Assembly (NCBI GenBank): GCA_035474375.1
Contig: DATINJ010000145.1
Span: forward strand, 4,387 to 68,386
From: JANNPJ01 sp035474375
GTDB taxonomy: Bacteria; Actinomycetota; Actinomycetes; Actinomycetales; Kineosporiaceae
Length of the DNA: 64,000 bases
Reading direction: 5' to 3'
The position numbers and the translations under genes were made by a program. The notes beneath the pieces were generated by a model. The model did not search any database. It saw nothing but the letters and a program-made list of their open reading frames with translations, and had not been told where the DNA came from. The first letter of the stretch is position 1. Every line of letters begins with the position of its first letter. Below, one piece after another: positions 1 to 8,795 of this stretch.

Positions 1-2
1 GC

Positions 3-557
3 AGCATCCGGACCGTCCGCGCGTTCCTGCCACTGCTGGTCTCGGCCCACGGCTATTACCTGCAGATCGCCTCGCTGGCGGCGATGGCGCCGGGCCCGCT
101 GATGTCGGCCTACGACGCCAGCAAGTCCGGGGTGGAGGCCTTCGCCTTGGCGCTGCGGACCGAGGTGGCTCACCACGGGGTGGACGCCGGGGTGGCTTAT
201 CTGAGCTTCACCGATACCGACATGACCCGCGGCGCGGGGCTGGACGGCGGTTCAGAGGACCTTCGTCAGCAACTACCCGGCCCGCTGGGGCGGCTGTACG
301 AGCTGGGCCCGGCGGTGGAACGCCTGGTCGCCGGGATCGAGCGGCGGGCGCCGTTCGTCTACGGGCAGGCCTTCATCCGCTGGCTGCGACCGTTGCGCTG
401 GCTGCTGCCCAGTGCCGCCTACTGGACCGGTCGGCGCGGTGCCGCTCACGCCGAGCAGGCGATGACCGGCCGCGCCATGGAGGCATCGCAGCCGGTCGGC
501 GCGGGCGGTCGAGCCGACACCGAGGCCAGGAACCGACACCCCAGCCCGCTGCTCTGA
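3..557 (+). CDS. Short-chain dehydrogenase/reductase, 3' part only
   Basis: The reading frame is open from the left edge, so the N-terminal NAD(P)-binding Rossmann half lies outside the window. The visible part starts within the central sheet and carries the SDR catalytic elements: a serine in QIASLAA and the YxxxK motif in YDASKSG (Tyr codon at 111), about 20 residues later, which is normal SDR spacing. The C-terminal part (WLRPLRWLLPSAAY and beyond) resembles long-tailed actinobacterial SDRs of unknown substrate. Family membership is well supported; the substrate is not predictable. A MerR regulator starts 67 bp downstream on the same strand and may be co-transcribed. Confidence 0.85.
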   Translation, partial: SIRTVRAFLPLLVSAHGYYLQIASLAAMAPGPLMSAYDASKSGVEAFALALRTEVAHHGVDAGVAYLSFTDTDMTRGAGLDGGSEDLRQQLPGPLGRLYELGPAVERLVAGIERRAPFVYGQAFIRWLRPLRWLLPSAAYWTGRRGAAHAEQAMTGRAMEASQPVGAGGRADTEARNRHPSPLL

Positions 558-624
558 AGCCCGGCGCCGCAGCTGTGGCCTGGGCCCGGCTGGAGGTCTG
601 CCGGGAGCACCATAGGCTGCAGGG

Positions 625-1371
625 ATGACCGAGTACCGGGTGGCCGAACTTGCGCGGGCGGCTCAGACCTCGGTCCGCAATGTCCGGGTCTATCAAGACC
701 GCGGTCTGCTGCCGCCGCCGCGCCGCGAGGGCCGGATCGGCCTCTACAACGAGGCCCACCTGGCCAGGCTGCGCTTGATCAACCGGCTGCTGGCCCGGGG
801 ATACACCTTCGCCACCATCGGTGAGCTGTTCGACGCCTGGAGCAAGGGCAAAGACCTGGCCGACACGCTCGGCCTGCGCGAGGCGCTGACCGCTCCGTGG
901 ACTCAGGAAGAATCGGTCCGGATGACTCGGGCCGAGGTCAGCCGCCGGTTCGGCACGCCGTTCTCACCCGATTCGGCAGCTCGCGCGATCGAGCTGGGCA
1001 TGCTCGTTCCGGACGGGAAGGATGGCACGGCGTACCTGGTACCCAGCCCGAGCCTGCTGGACGCCGGCTCCGAACTGGTTGCCGCCGGGGTCCCGCTGGA
1101 CGTCGTCCTCGATCTGGCGGCCGGCGTGAAGGACGACATGTCTCGGGTGGCGCAGCGCTTCATCTCGCTGCTGCTCGACCACATCGCGGACACCGACGAC
1201 GAGAAGCAGCTGGCCGGGCCGCTATCGGGTGAGGTGGCCAAACGGGTGGTCCGGTTGCGGCCGTACGCCCAACGCACCGTGGACGCGCTCCTGCTGATGG
1301 CCATGCAGCGAGAGACCGACCGGCTGCTGGATCAGCTGGCACACAGCACCGATCTGCACGAAGACCAATAA
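625..1371 (+). CDS. MerR family transcriptional regulator
   Basis: A 248-aa DNA-binding regulator. The N-terminal 70 residues form a MerR winged helix-turn-helix: YRVAELARAAQTSVRNVRVY, then DRGLLPPPRR, then a LYNEAHLARLRLI wing and second helix. Residues from about 100 to 248 are a long helical effector domain without the cysteines of metal-sensing MerR proteins, so the ligand is unknown. A GCAGGG ribosome-binding site lies just upstream of the ATG. It follows the dehydrogenase closely and could control it. The family call is firm, the target is inference. Confidence 0.88.
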   Translation: MTEYRVAELARAAQTSVRNVRVYQDRGLLPPPRREGRIGLYNEAHLARLRLINRLLARGYTFATIGELFDAWSKGKDLADTLGLREALTAPWTQEESVRMTRAEVSRRFGTPFSPDSAARAIELGMLVPDGKDGTAYLVPSPSLLDAGSELVAAGVPLDVVLDLAAGVKDDMSRVAQRFISLLLDHIADTDDEKQLAGPLSGEVAKRVVRLRPYAQRTVDALLLMAMQRETDRLLDQLAHSTDLHEDQ

Positions 1372-1383
1372 CGCGCGCGAACG

Positions 1384-1635
1384 CTAACTTTTCGGCGCGT
1401 TCGGATCTTCCTTGGGGCCGGGCTGCTTGGTGCCGGCCTGCTTGGCGGCGTCCTTCAGCTTGGTACCCAGTTCCTGCACCTTGGCCCGGTTCTTCGGGTC
1501 CTTGATTTTGTCGCCTAATTCCTGAATTTTGGCCCGGTTCTTTGGGTCTTTGGCCGCATCCTGAGCTTGTTGGAGAAGTTTCTTGCCTTGCGGAGATCGG
1601 GCGAAGGCACTGACTTTGCTGAAGATTCCGGCCAT
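1384..1635 (-). CDS. Small lysine-rich repeat protein, function unknown
   Basis: An 83-aa basic protein, convergent with the MerR gene (12 bp between the stops). It begins MAGIFSKVSAFARSPQGKKL and then contains two adjacent 16-residue units, residues 29-44 (KDPKNRAKIQELGDKI) and 45-60 (KDPKNRAKVQELGTKL), followed by a Pro/Lys-rich tail. No signal peptide or membrane segment is visible. The start resembles small actinobacterial proteins sometimes filed with antitoxin-like families, but I do not recognise a partner toxin here, so no function is assigned. The coding call rests on codon bias and the conserved internal repeat. Confidence 0.7.
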   Translation of the reverse strand: MAGIFSKVSAFARSPQGKKLLQQAQDAAKDPKNRAKIQELGDKIKDPKNRAKVQELGTKLKDAAKQAGTKQPGPKEDPNAPKS

Positions 1636-1736
1636 GGCCCCAATCTACGTGCTGCACCGCAACGCCGCACCCCCGCGACGATCATGTATTGCTGCTCCCG
1701 GTTGGCGGATCCGCCAGGGGTCGGGATGATCGTTGT

Positions 1737-3188
1737 ATGACAGAGAGCACTCAACCGAACACAGCTGGAGTCGACGAGTTCGACATCGTCGTGATCGGGA
1801 CCGGGTCGGCCGGCCAGCCGCTGGCTGCGGAATTGGCCCGGGCCGGCCGATCCGTGCTGGCGATTGAGGCTGGTCTGGTCGGCGGCGAATGCGCCTATCT
1901 GGCCTGCATCCCGTCAAAGGCGATGCTGCTGGCGGCGCAGCGGCACCGAGCTCGGACCGGGCCGGCCGGGAGCACCGAACCGGACCCGGCGGCGTACGCG
2001 GGGGCGGTCGCCGTCCGGGATCACACGACCCGGAACCGGGATGATTCCGTCGAGGCAACCGCCCTGGAGAAGGACGGCGTCACTCTGCTGCGCGGACAGG
2101 CCACGGTGGACGGCCACTCGGTCAAGGTCGACTCGGCCGCCGGCGACCGCACGGTGCGCTGGCGCCAGGCACTGGTGCTGGCCACCGGCTCGCAGGCGGT
2201 GATTCCCCCGATCGACGGGTTGACCTCGACCACCACCTGGACCAGCCCGAACGCGCTGTCCGACGACGAATTGCCGAACCGGTTGACCATCCTCGGCGGT
2301 GGTGCGATCGGCTGCGAACTGGCACAGGTGTATGCCTCCTTCGGGTCGGCGGTGACGCTGATCGAGGCCGCACCCACGCTGCTGGCCGCCGAGGCGGACT
2401 GGATCGGCGAAGCGATGGCGGACGTGCTGCGCAAGGTCGGGGTCGACGTCCGTACCGGCACCGAGGTCACCGCTGTGGAATCGGACGGCACCGAGACCTC
2501 CACCCTGGTCAGGACCGCCGACGGCGCGGAGGTGGCCACCGATCGAATCCTGGTCGCGGTGGGAAAGCGGCCCAGAAGCTCGGGTTTCGGGCTCGACTCG
2601 CTCGGTATCACGGCGCAGGAGAATGGCGCCCTCGGGGTGGACGCGCGGTGCCGGGTGATCGCCGAGAGCGGCGTCCTGGACGACGTCTACGCGATTGGTG
2701 ATCTGACCGCACTCGCTCCGTACACCCACACCGCGAACTACCATGCCCGAATCGTCACCGCGCACCTGCTCGGCCGTGGGCAGGACGCCGATCACGTGGG
2801 AATTCCTCGGGTGGTCTACACCGACCCACCGGTGTTCTGCACCGGAGAGACCGAGGATGCCGCCCGAGAACGCGGTGCGCACGTGCTCAGTGCCCGCTGT
2901 GACGCCACCGAAACCTCTCGCTCAGCACTCGAGCGGGCCTCCGATCCCGAGGATCATCGGCCGGCCGGCCTGGAGCTGATCGCGGACGCGGACACCGGGG
3001 TACTGCTCGGAGCCTCCGCGATCGGACCGGAGGCAGACTCCTGGGCCGCCGAACTTGCGCTCGCCGTCCGGGCCCGATTGACCGTGCACACCCTGGCCCA
3101 GCATTTGCATGCGTTCCCGTCCTGGACCGAGGCGATTCACGTTCCAGCTCGCTCGCTGGCCGAGCAAATCCCTGCCACATCGCCGTGA
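1737..3188 (+). CDS. Pyridine nucleotide-disulfide oxidoreductase (dihydrolipoyl dehydrogenase / mercuric reductase-like)
   Basis: A 483-aa class I flavin disulfide reductase. The first FAD dinucleotide fold is DIVVIGTGSAGQPLA near residue 14. It is followed by the redox-active pair in GGECAYLACIPSKAML, with the family's CxxxxC spacing. A second Rossmann motif (ILGGGAIGCELAQVYASFG), the FAD motif YAIGDLT and the C-terminal dimerisation domain with the His-Glu dyad in HAFPSWTEAI follow. All catalytic elements are present, so an active enzyme is expected. Substrate (lipoamide, mercuric ion or a quinone) cannot be decided; no merT/merP or lipoyl genes are nearby. I prefer the ATG at 1737 over one at 1689 because homologous sequence begins there. 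Confidence 0.9.
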   Translation: MTESTQPNTAGVDEFDIVVIGTGSAGQPLAAELARAGRSVLAIEAGLVGGECAYLACIPSKAMLLAAQRHRARTGPAGSTEPDPAAYAGAVAVRDHTTRNRDDSVEATALEKDGVTLLRGQATVDGHSVKVDSAAGDRTVRWRQALVLATGSQAVIPPIDGLTSTTTWTSPNALSDDELPNRLTILGGGAIGCELAQVYASFGSAVTLIEAAPTLLAAEADWIGEAMADVLRKVGVDVRTGTEVTAVESDGTETSTLVRTADGAEVATDRILVAVGKRPRSSGFGLDSLGITAQENGALGVDARCRVIAESGVLDDVYAIGDLTALAPYTHTANYHARIVTAHLLGRGQDADHVGIPRVVYTDPPVFCTGETEDAARERGAHVLSARCDATETSRSALERASDPEDHRPAGLELIADADTGVLLGASAIGPEADSWAAELALAVRARLTVHTLAQHLHAFPSWTEAIHVPARSLAEQIPATSP

Positions 3189-3241
3189 TCAGCCGCAGCT
3201 CCCGCAAAGATCGCCAGCAGGCACTGACCGAAAAGATTGAC

Positions 3242-4909
3242 TCACAGCCGGAATACCGTGTAGGCCGGGCGGCCGGAGAGATCCACCACGAGCCAGGGGC
3301 CCGGTGATCGAGCTTCGGCAGAGCCCGGCATCGTTCGCAGCCGCTCTCTCAGCATGACGTCGGCGGCGCTCCCGGTGCGAACCGCGACCCAGTCGTTCGC
3401 CCGGGCCTTGAACAGCCATCTCGGATCGGCCTCGAACGACACGATGCTCGAGGCGCTGTCGCCGGCTCCGGCGAAGTAGACGAGCGGGTAGCAGAGCCAC
3501 CAATCCGGACAGTAGACCGTCGGGCGAACGGCCCCCGGATGGGCCGAAATAATTTCCCATACCTGCTGTTTGGGATCAACCTTGGCGGTGAGAAAGGCTT
3601 CGTGCGTGGCACTCCCGTGATCCCGCAGCGGCTGGAAGTACGCGGTGATCGTGACTGCCAACAGCGCGATGCCAAGCGCAAGTGTCGATATCGTCGCCGG
3701 CCCGGGTCCCACTTCGGCAGCACCGGTCTCGGCGTCGGGTCGGGATCGCGAATACCTGGTCGCCACCAGCCAGACCGAATGCTTCATTGCCACCACAAAG
3801 CACAAGACGGCGGGCGGCACAATGAACACGGCGTACCGCCCGTATTCTGGCAGAACTACCGGAGCGGCCAGCGAAAGATACAGCAGAACAGCCGAAACCG
3901 AGGTCCCGACGAGAAGCCCGACATCACGCCAGACCCGATGAGCCAGGGCCACGAGCAGGCCGGTGACCACCACGATCAGGGTGACTGTCAGCGCACCCCG
4001 CTCCAGGATCAGCCAGGGTTTGGAAATCACTCCGGTGGAGACGAAATAATTGTGCACCGAGCGGCCCGAAAAGAGCGAGAACAGGGTGCTCGTGAACTTC
4101 CAGGCGTGGTCGAGGTCGGTGATTCTGGCAACGGAAATGCCTTGACCAGTCGCATGATTGGTGTCAGCGAGGACACGCGAAAGGACGACCAGCCCAGCGG
4201 AGGCCAGGGCGAACCCGCCCCAGCGCAACGGAGCCAGTCGCCCCCACCACCCGGCCGGTGCGCGACCCGCGCCGAGCACCAGGCCCCAGATCAACGGCAG
4301 GGTTAAAACCGCCGTTGGATGCACCACAATGGCTGCCACCACCGCGAGCACGGCCGCCAGCCACCGGCCGCGCCCCGCCGCGGCGATCGCCACCACGATG
4401 AAAGGCCCGAGCAGGCTGGGATCCCAGCCAAATCGTGAGTACGCGATGTTGATCGGCAGGCACGCCAGAATCACCGCCGTTGACAAGGCGGCACCTCGGC
4501 CCCATACCGAGCGCAACCCGACAAAGGCCAGCCAGACCGTCAGAACACCGGCGATCACCGCCGGTACCCGCAACACCCAGATCGCCGGACCCACCACGAC
4601 CTGGATCGGGGCAAGCACCGCGGCCAGGAAGATGTTGGTACTCAGCCGCCCACTCGGGGCCTGCACGACGACCGGCAACGAAGCCTGAAACCGCTCTATT
4701 TGAACCCCGTACCAAGCTTCGTCACCGTTGAAGCCCGGCAGGTTGTTCAGATCGATCACGCGTAACAGAAAGGCCAACAGGAACACCACGAACAGCACTG
4801 CGCCAACCACCAGTGAACGCACCGGTCGAGACGGCGGATCGGCGTCCATGGGCAGGGCCACGTGATCCACCGACAGCACGGACTCCTGCTTCAACCCAGC
4901 TCCCAGCAT
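3242..4909 (-). CDS. Membrane glycosyltransferase, GT39/ArnT-like
   Basis: A 555-aa protein with about 11-13 hydrophobic segments starting near residue 33. The first extracytoplasmic loop carries an acidic pair, D63-E64 in GFNGDEAWYG, as in protein-O-mannosyltransferases and ArnT-type GT-C enzymes, which use polyprenyl-phosphate sugars. A C-terminal soluble part of about 110 residues (VYCPDWWLCYPLVYFAG and beyond) follows. It lies 38 bp downstream of another large membrane protein on the same strand, so the two are probably one operon. Acceptor and sugar are unknown. An alternative start exists at 4849. Confidence 0.75.
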   Translation of the reverse strand: MLGAGLKQESVLSVDHVALPMDADPPSRPVRSLVVGAVLFVVFLLAFLLRVIDLNNLPGFNGDEAWYGVQIERFQASLPVVVQAPSGRLSTNIFLAAVLAPIQVVVGPAIWVLRVPAVIAGVLTVWLAFVGLRSVWGRGAALSTAVILACLPINIAYSRFGWDPSLLGPFIVVAIAAAGRGRWLAAVLAVVAAIVVHPTAVLTLPLIWGLVLGAGRAPAGWWGRLAPLRWGGFALASAGLVVLSRVLADTNHATGQGISVARITDLDHAWKFTSTLFSLFSGRSVHNYFVSTGVISKPWLILERGALTVTLIVVVTGLLVALAHRVWRDVGLLVGTSVSAVLLYLSLAAPVVLPEYGRYAVFIVPPAVLCFVVAMKHSVWLVATRYSRSRPDAETGAAEVGPGPATISTLALGIALLAVTITAYFQPLRDHGSATHEAFLTAKVDPKQQVWEIISAHPGAVRPTVYCPDWWLCYPLVYFAGAGDSASSIVSFEADPRWLFKARANDWVAVRTGSAADVMLRERLRTMPGSAEARSPGPWLVVDLSGRPAYTVFRL

Positions 4910-4947
4910 GCGATTCCGTCGTTGATGTGACCCGGGCAGACTGTCCC

Positions 4948-6690
4948 CTAGGGCGAGATGGTGAACGCGACCGTGCCGTTTCGGTCAGAGCGCTGGAGGC
5001 CGAAAGGCGCGCCGCTCTTCGCCAGGGCCGGCGCGTACGGCGATCCGGCGGCTTCGGGTAGGACGAGAACGGTCTTCACCCCAAGGTTCCGCAGCATGCC
5101 GACGCTTTGGGCATCCGGAAAGGTCAGCATCGCCTTGCGCAGAGTCTCGCGAGTCGGTGGGTTGTAGCTGCTGCTGCCATTCGCCACCTGGGGAAAGCCG
5201 TCGGTACTCCAGAGCATGACGCGGAAATCGGCAAGCTCATCGGTCGGTAGCACCAGCACGGGCGCGGTCAGGGTAGACAGGGCGACCGGTGCGACCGGCA
5301 CGTCCGGGTGTGGGGTCTTGTTGACCCCTTCGGCGACTACTGCCACCAACGACAACGAAACGACGAGGACGGCGAGAGCCGGCAGCGCTCGTCGTCGAAC
5401 CCGCTGGGTGGCCGGGCGCTCCCGGGTGAGGTGGTGCTGCAGCCCCGTGAGCGTTCCTGCGGCCATGATGCAGAGCAACACGATGGCCCAGAGCACCAGG
5501 CGACCAGGCGTCCTGGAACCGTCGAAGCCCGGGAGGTGGTCGTACAGCAGCAAGTAGCCGTATTTCCCGTGTCCGGGAGACTTGGTCCCGAGCGCCATCC
5601 AGACGGTCCCGACGACTCCGGCCGCGAGCGCGAGCCGCACCTTCAGACTCCAGGACGAAACCAGCAGACCGAGTGCCGCCAGCGCCAACAGCGCGAAGCC
5701 GGGAAGCAGCGCCATTTCCCCGGCGGTGAGGAGGGTCCCGCGATACTCCTGCTGGACCGCGCCCCAGAGCCAAGAATTGTCACCGGCGGTGAGAAATCCG
5801 CGAAATGGTGGCGAGAAGAGTTCCACCCAAGCCACCGAGCGCTGGGCATCCGGGTGCTCCGCCAGCACCTTGAGATAGGGATAGGCCATTGCCGCGGTTA
5901 TCCCGAGGAAGAGCAGCCCGCCCCCGAGGTCGGCCGCGACCAGGCGAGCCGGCAGCCGAGGCCGACCGGCGAAGAGCCAGCCGAGGACCGCAACCAATCC
6001 GATGGCGGCGAGGACATAGACGAAGGAGATTCCCAGCGCAAAGCCCAAGGTGACCTGCCAGGCGGCGGTGAGCCAGCCAGCGAGAGCCCAGTAGGGGCGC
6101 ACCTTTTCCGGAGAATACCCAGACTTCAGCGACCAGCCGTGACCACGAGCCAGCATCGCGAAGGCGAGCAGAATCCCTCCGGTGGAAAGGATGTTGAGGT
6201 GCCCACCGTGCGTGAATCGCCAGGGCGAATAGGCGAAGGCCACGGCCACCACCACGGCTGCCGCTCGAGTGGCGCCAAGTTGCCGCACCAGGGCGTATGC
6301 GCCGAAGGCAGCCATTGCGAAGCTCAGAACCCAGAGCAGGTTGTACTCAAACAGGGCGGCTTCCGGCCCGGAACCCAAGGCCCCGAACGGGGCATAGCCC
6401 AGCAGCGAATCGGAGAATGCCAACGTTCGCTGTTCGGGGAACATGACATTGGTGTTCCAGATGTCGAACAGATTATGTGTCGCCGGATTGCGCAGCAGGG
6501 CGTGGCCGTCCCAAGCGATCAACCAGGCGAAGAAGGTCGGGTCGTAGATGTCCTGCGGAATGGTCCGGAACGGGTGCCTCAAGATCGGCCACGTCATAGC
6601 CACCGCGAGGAGAATCGCGCCGAGAGCGGCGACCGTGAATTCGTGCACCAGGCGCCCTGGGAGCGACGAGCGTTCTTGGACTCCATGCAT
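4948..6690 (-). CDS. Polytopic membrane protein, probable GT-C-type glycosyltransferase
   Basis: A 580-aa protein with roughly 11-12 transmembrane helices from residue 15 on (ALGAILLAVAMTWPIL). The first loop contains an Asp in IPQDIYDPTFFAWLI, comparable with the acidic loop of GT-C transferases, and there is a conserved-looking YSPWRFTHGGHLN stretch. The C-terminal 120 residues are soluble (LSTLTAPVLVLPTDELADF). No motif fixes the substrate. It is the upstream member of a two-gene operon with the GT39-like gene. Assignment to GT-C is inference from topology and the loop; membrane location is clear. Confidence 0.6.
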   Translation of the reverse strand: MHGVQERSSLPGRLVHEFTVAALGAILLAVAMTWPILRHPFRTIPQDIYDPTFFAWLIAWDGHALLRNPATHNLFDIWNTNVMFPEQRTLAFSDSLLGYAPFGALGSGPEAALFEYNLLWVLSFAMAAFGAYALVRQLGATRAAAVVVAVAFAYSPWRFTHGGHLNILSTGGILLAFAMLARGHGWSLKSGYSPEKVRPYWALAGWLTAAWQVTLGFALGISFVYVLAAIGLVAVLGWLFAGRPRLPARLVAADLGGGLLFLGITAAMAYPYLKVLAEHPDAQRSVAWVELFSPPFRGFLTAGDNSWLWGAVQQEYRGTLLTAGEMALLPGFALLALAALGLLVSSWSLKVRLALAAGVVGTVWMALGTKSPGHGKYGYLLLYDHLPGFDGSRTPGRLVLWAIVLLCIMAAGTLTGLQHHLTRERPATQRVRRRALPALAVLVVSLSLVAVVAEGVNKTPHPDVPVAPVALSTLTAPVLVLPTDELADFRVMLWSTDGFPQVANGSSSYNPPTRETLRKAMLTFPDAQSVGMLRNLGVKTVLVLPEAAGSPYAPALAKSGAPFGLQRSDRNGTVAFTISP

Positions 6691-6771
6691 GGGTCCTTGA
6701 CCCCGTGGTTGCCGGTGTGGATCGGCGTCCTGTGGGAGCAGGATCTGCTCGAATTTGCGCGTGATCGGCTC

Positions 6772-8478
6772 CTAGATCATTCCCGGCAATAGTCGGGGTA
6801 TCACCTTACCGGTGGCACCGCGCGGCAGGGCATCGAGGAAAATCACGTCCCGAGGCACACAGAAGGCGGCCAGTCGCGACCGGGCGAGCGCCCGCACGTC
6901 CTGCGCGGTCAGCTGGCTACCTTCGCTGAGCACCAGGTAGGCGGCCAGCCGTTGACCCAGTTGCGGGTCCGGGACGCCGATCACCGCCACTTCGCGGACC
7001 TGCGGATGCGCGGTGAGTAACTCTTCCAACACGCTCGGGTAGACCTTCTCGCCGCCGCTGTTCACGAGATCGTCTTCCCGGCCGAGCACGGTCAACAACC
7101 CGTCCCCGTCGATTCGGCCGCGATCGCCGGTGGCGAGCATTCCGTCCCGCCGACACCGGTCGGTGCCATCGGTGTAGCCCTCGAACAGCAGGTCATTGCC
7201 GACATGGATGCCGCCGATCTCGCCGATCGGTACCGGCGCCCCGGCGTCGTCAAGCAGCGCGATCGTGGTGCCGTGCGGCGGTCGACCGGCGCTGCCGGGT
7301 CGCAGCCGCAGGTCCTCGGGGGCGGCGATGGTGGCCCAGCTGACCTCGGTGGCACCGTAGACGTTGTACAGCACGTCCCCGAAGGCATCCTGGAAGCGGG
7401 TGCTCAGATCCGCCGACAGGGCGGCGCCACTGCAGGCCACCACTCGCAAGCTGGACAGGTCGGCGGCGGTGAGCGCGGCCGGAGGTAGCTCCAGGAGGCG
7501 CTGCGCCATCACCGGGACGGTGATCAGGCTGGTGCAGCCGTGCTCGGCCAGGGCGGCCAGCAGGATCTCCGAGTCGGATCGGCGGTGCAGCACGATCGTG
7601 CTGCTGAGAGCGGGGGCCAGCTGCAGCATGCCGAGCCCCCAGGTATGAAACAGCGGCGGCGCGATCAGCATCACCTCGTTCGCCTGGAACCGGATCCGGG
7701 ACAGCATCGACACCAGCGGGCCGAGGCCCTTGGGCGGCCCGCGCCGGGCACCCTTGGGTGGGCCGGTGGTTCCGGACGTGAGGACGACGAAGTGGCCTCG
7801 CCGCTGCGGTGCCGGCACGTCCGCGATTTCGACGCCGGCCATCTCGTCAAGACTGAGGCCCGAATCCGAGGGTAGGTCGGGGGTGGGGTCGGCGACCACC
7901 ACGACCAGACCAGCCAACCGGACGTCGGGATCGGGGCCTGCGATCAGCTCGGCCAGCAGATCGGCGTCCGCTATCAGTACCAACGGCTGTTCCCGCGCCA
8001 GCACCGCGCCGATCTGATCCGCCGACATCGCGACGTTCAGCAGCACCGCATCCGCACCCAACCGGGAGATCGCGATCAGGCTTTCCACCAGGTACGCCGA
8101 ATTACGTTGCAAGACCGCGACCGACCCATCCGGGCCGATTCCGAACTCGGCCAACCGGGCGGCAATCCGACGGGCGCGGATGTCCAGTTCCGCGTAGCTC
8201 AGCCGACGCCGCTCGTCGCTCACCGCGATCCGGTCCGGATCGTGCACCGTCGCCGCGGCGTAGCTCCCCGCCAGGCTCGGACCGAACTTGGCCAGCGCCG
8301 CCAGCCGCCGCGCCGTCCGGTCGGGCCGCTCGGCACTCACCACTCCGGCCCGCACCAGCACCGCCAGACCGTTGGCCCGACCCGACCCGCCGTCCAGCAC
8401 CGAAGGCCCCGACCCTTGACCCGGCCCCTGACTCACCGCGGAGCCGGGCCCGACCGCCGAATCGCTACTCACCGCCAA
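6772..8478 (-). CDS. AMP-dependent acyl-CoA synthetase/ligase
   Basis: A 568-aa ANL-superfamily enzyme that activates a carboxylate to the acyl-adenylate and then to the CoA thioester. Motifs in order: the P-loop LTSGTTGPPKG near residue 233, NVYGATE near 378, the ATP-binding aspartate in LATGDRG near 448, the hinge GREDDLVNSGGEKVYP near 466 and the catalytic lysine in ATGKVIPR near 559. The first 55 residues are Gly/Ser-rich and atypical. A TTG at 8478 is chosen because GGGAGG lies seven bases upstream; a GTG at 8472 is possible. The acyl substrate is unknown and no beta-oxidation genes are close by. Confidence 0.9.
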   Translation of the reverse strand: MAVSSDSAVGPGSAVSQGPGQGSGPSVLDGGSGRANGLAVLVRAGVVSAERPDRTARRLAALAKFGPSLAGSYAAATVHDPDRIAVSDERRRLSYAELDIRARRIAARLAEFGIGPDGSVAVLQRNSAYLVESLIAISRLGADAVLLNVAMSADQIGAVLAREQPLVLIADADLLAELIAGPDPDVRLAGLVVVVADPTPDLPSDSGLSLDEMAGVEIADVPAPQRRGHFVVLTSGTTGPPKGARRGPPKGLGPLVSMLSRIRFQANEVMLIAPPLFHTWGLGMLQLAPALSSTIVLHRRSDSEILLAALAEHGCTSLITVPVMAQRLLELPPAALTAADLSSLRVVACSGAALSADLSTRFQDAFGDVLYNVYGATEVSWATIAAPEDLRLRPGSAGRPPHGTTIALLDDAGAPVPIGEIGGIHVGNDLLFEGYTDGTDRCRRDGMLATGDRGRIDGDGLLTVLGREDDLVNSGGEKVYPSVLEELLTAHPQVREVAVIGVPDPQLGQRLAAYLVLSEGSQLTAQDVRALARSRLAAFCVPRDVIFLDALPRGATGKVIPRLLPGMI

Positions 8479-8565
8479 CTCGCGGCCTCCCGGATCCCAG
8501 CCTTACGGCACCGCGTCATGCACCCAAGGTTACCCAGCGGTACCCAATTCAAACCCGATGTCACC

Positions 8566-8619
8566 CCACGTGTTCTCGCTCGCAAGCCAGCGGCCGGGTC
8601 AAAGGCCGAGAACACGTGG
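8566..8619. repeat. Perfect 13-bp inverted repeat, 28-nt loop
   Basis: Left arm CCACGTGTTCTCG (8566-8578) and right arm CGAGAACACGTGG (8607-8619) are exact reverse complements. The long loop and the lack of a T-tract make it unlike a textbook intrinsic terminator. It could form a stem in RNA from either strand. Confidence 0.75.
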
Positions 8620-8667
8620 CCAGAGCAACCCTCAGGGGCCTTGCAAGTCCGGTTCGCTCTGCCGCTA

Positions 8668-8748
8668 GGGCCGTTTGAACACGCAGATCGAGACCAAAAG
8701 CCTAGGTGGGCGCGGCGGCCATCGTCGTTGTGCGTGCTCAAACGGCCC
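8668..8748. repeat. 18-bp inverted repeat, one mismatch, 45-nt loop
   Basis: Left arm 8668-8685 (GGGCCGTTTGAACACGCA) pairs with 8731-8748. The only mismatch is 8679/8737, which becomes a G-U wobble in RNA made from the minus strand, the sense strand of the upstream lipoprotein gene. It lies 48 bp beyond that gene's stop, so a role in 3' end formation or stability of the RHS-lipoprotein transcript is plausible. Confidence 0.7.
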
Positions 8749-8795
8749 GCTCCGGTTCGACTGCCCCGCCGAAATACGCCGTCCCTATTGCTGCG

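Larger units (their letters stand above)
8479..8795. other. Non-coding region with two long inverted repeats
   Basis: 317 bp between the acyl-CoA synthetase start and the stop of the lipoprotein gene, both on the minus strand. No convincing gene is seen. It contains two unrelated long inverted repeats, listed separately, both downstream of the RHS-lipoprotein transcription unit. Confidence 0.7.

Noticed and set aside
5308..6792. Long plus-strand ORF opposite the GT-C-like membrane gene
   Set aside because: The translation is Gln/Glu/Gly-rich, which is the antisense shadow of a hydrophobic protein.
8469..8741. 90-aa minus-strand ORF between the lipoprotein and ligase genes
   Set aside because: It spans both long inverted repeats, has no signal peptide or family resemblance and no ribosome-binding site.
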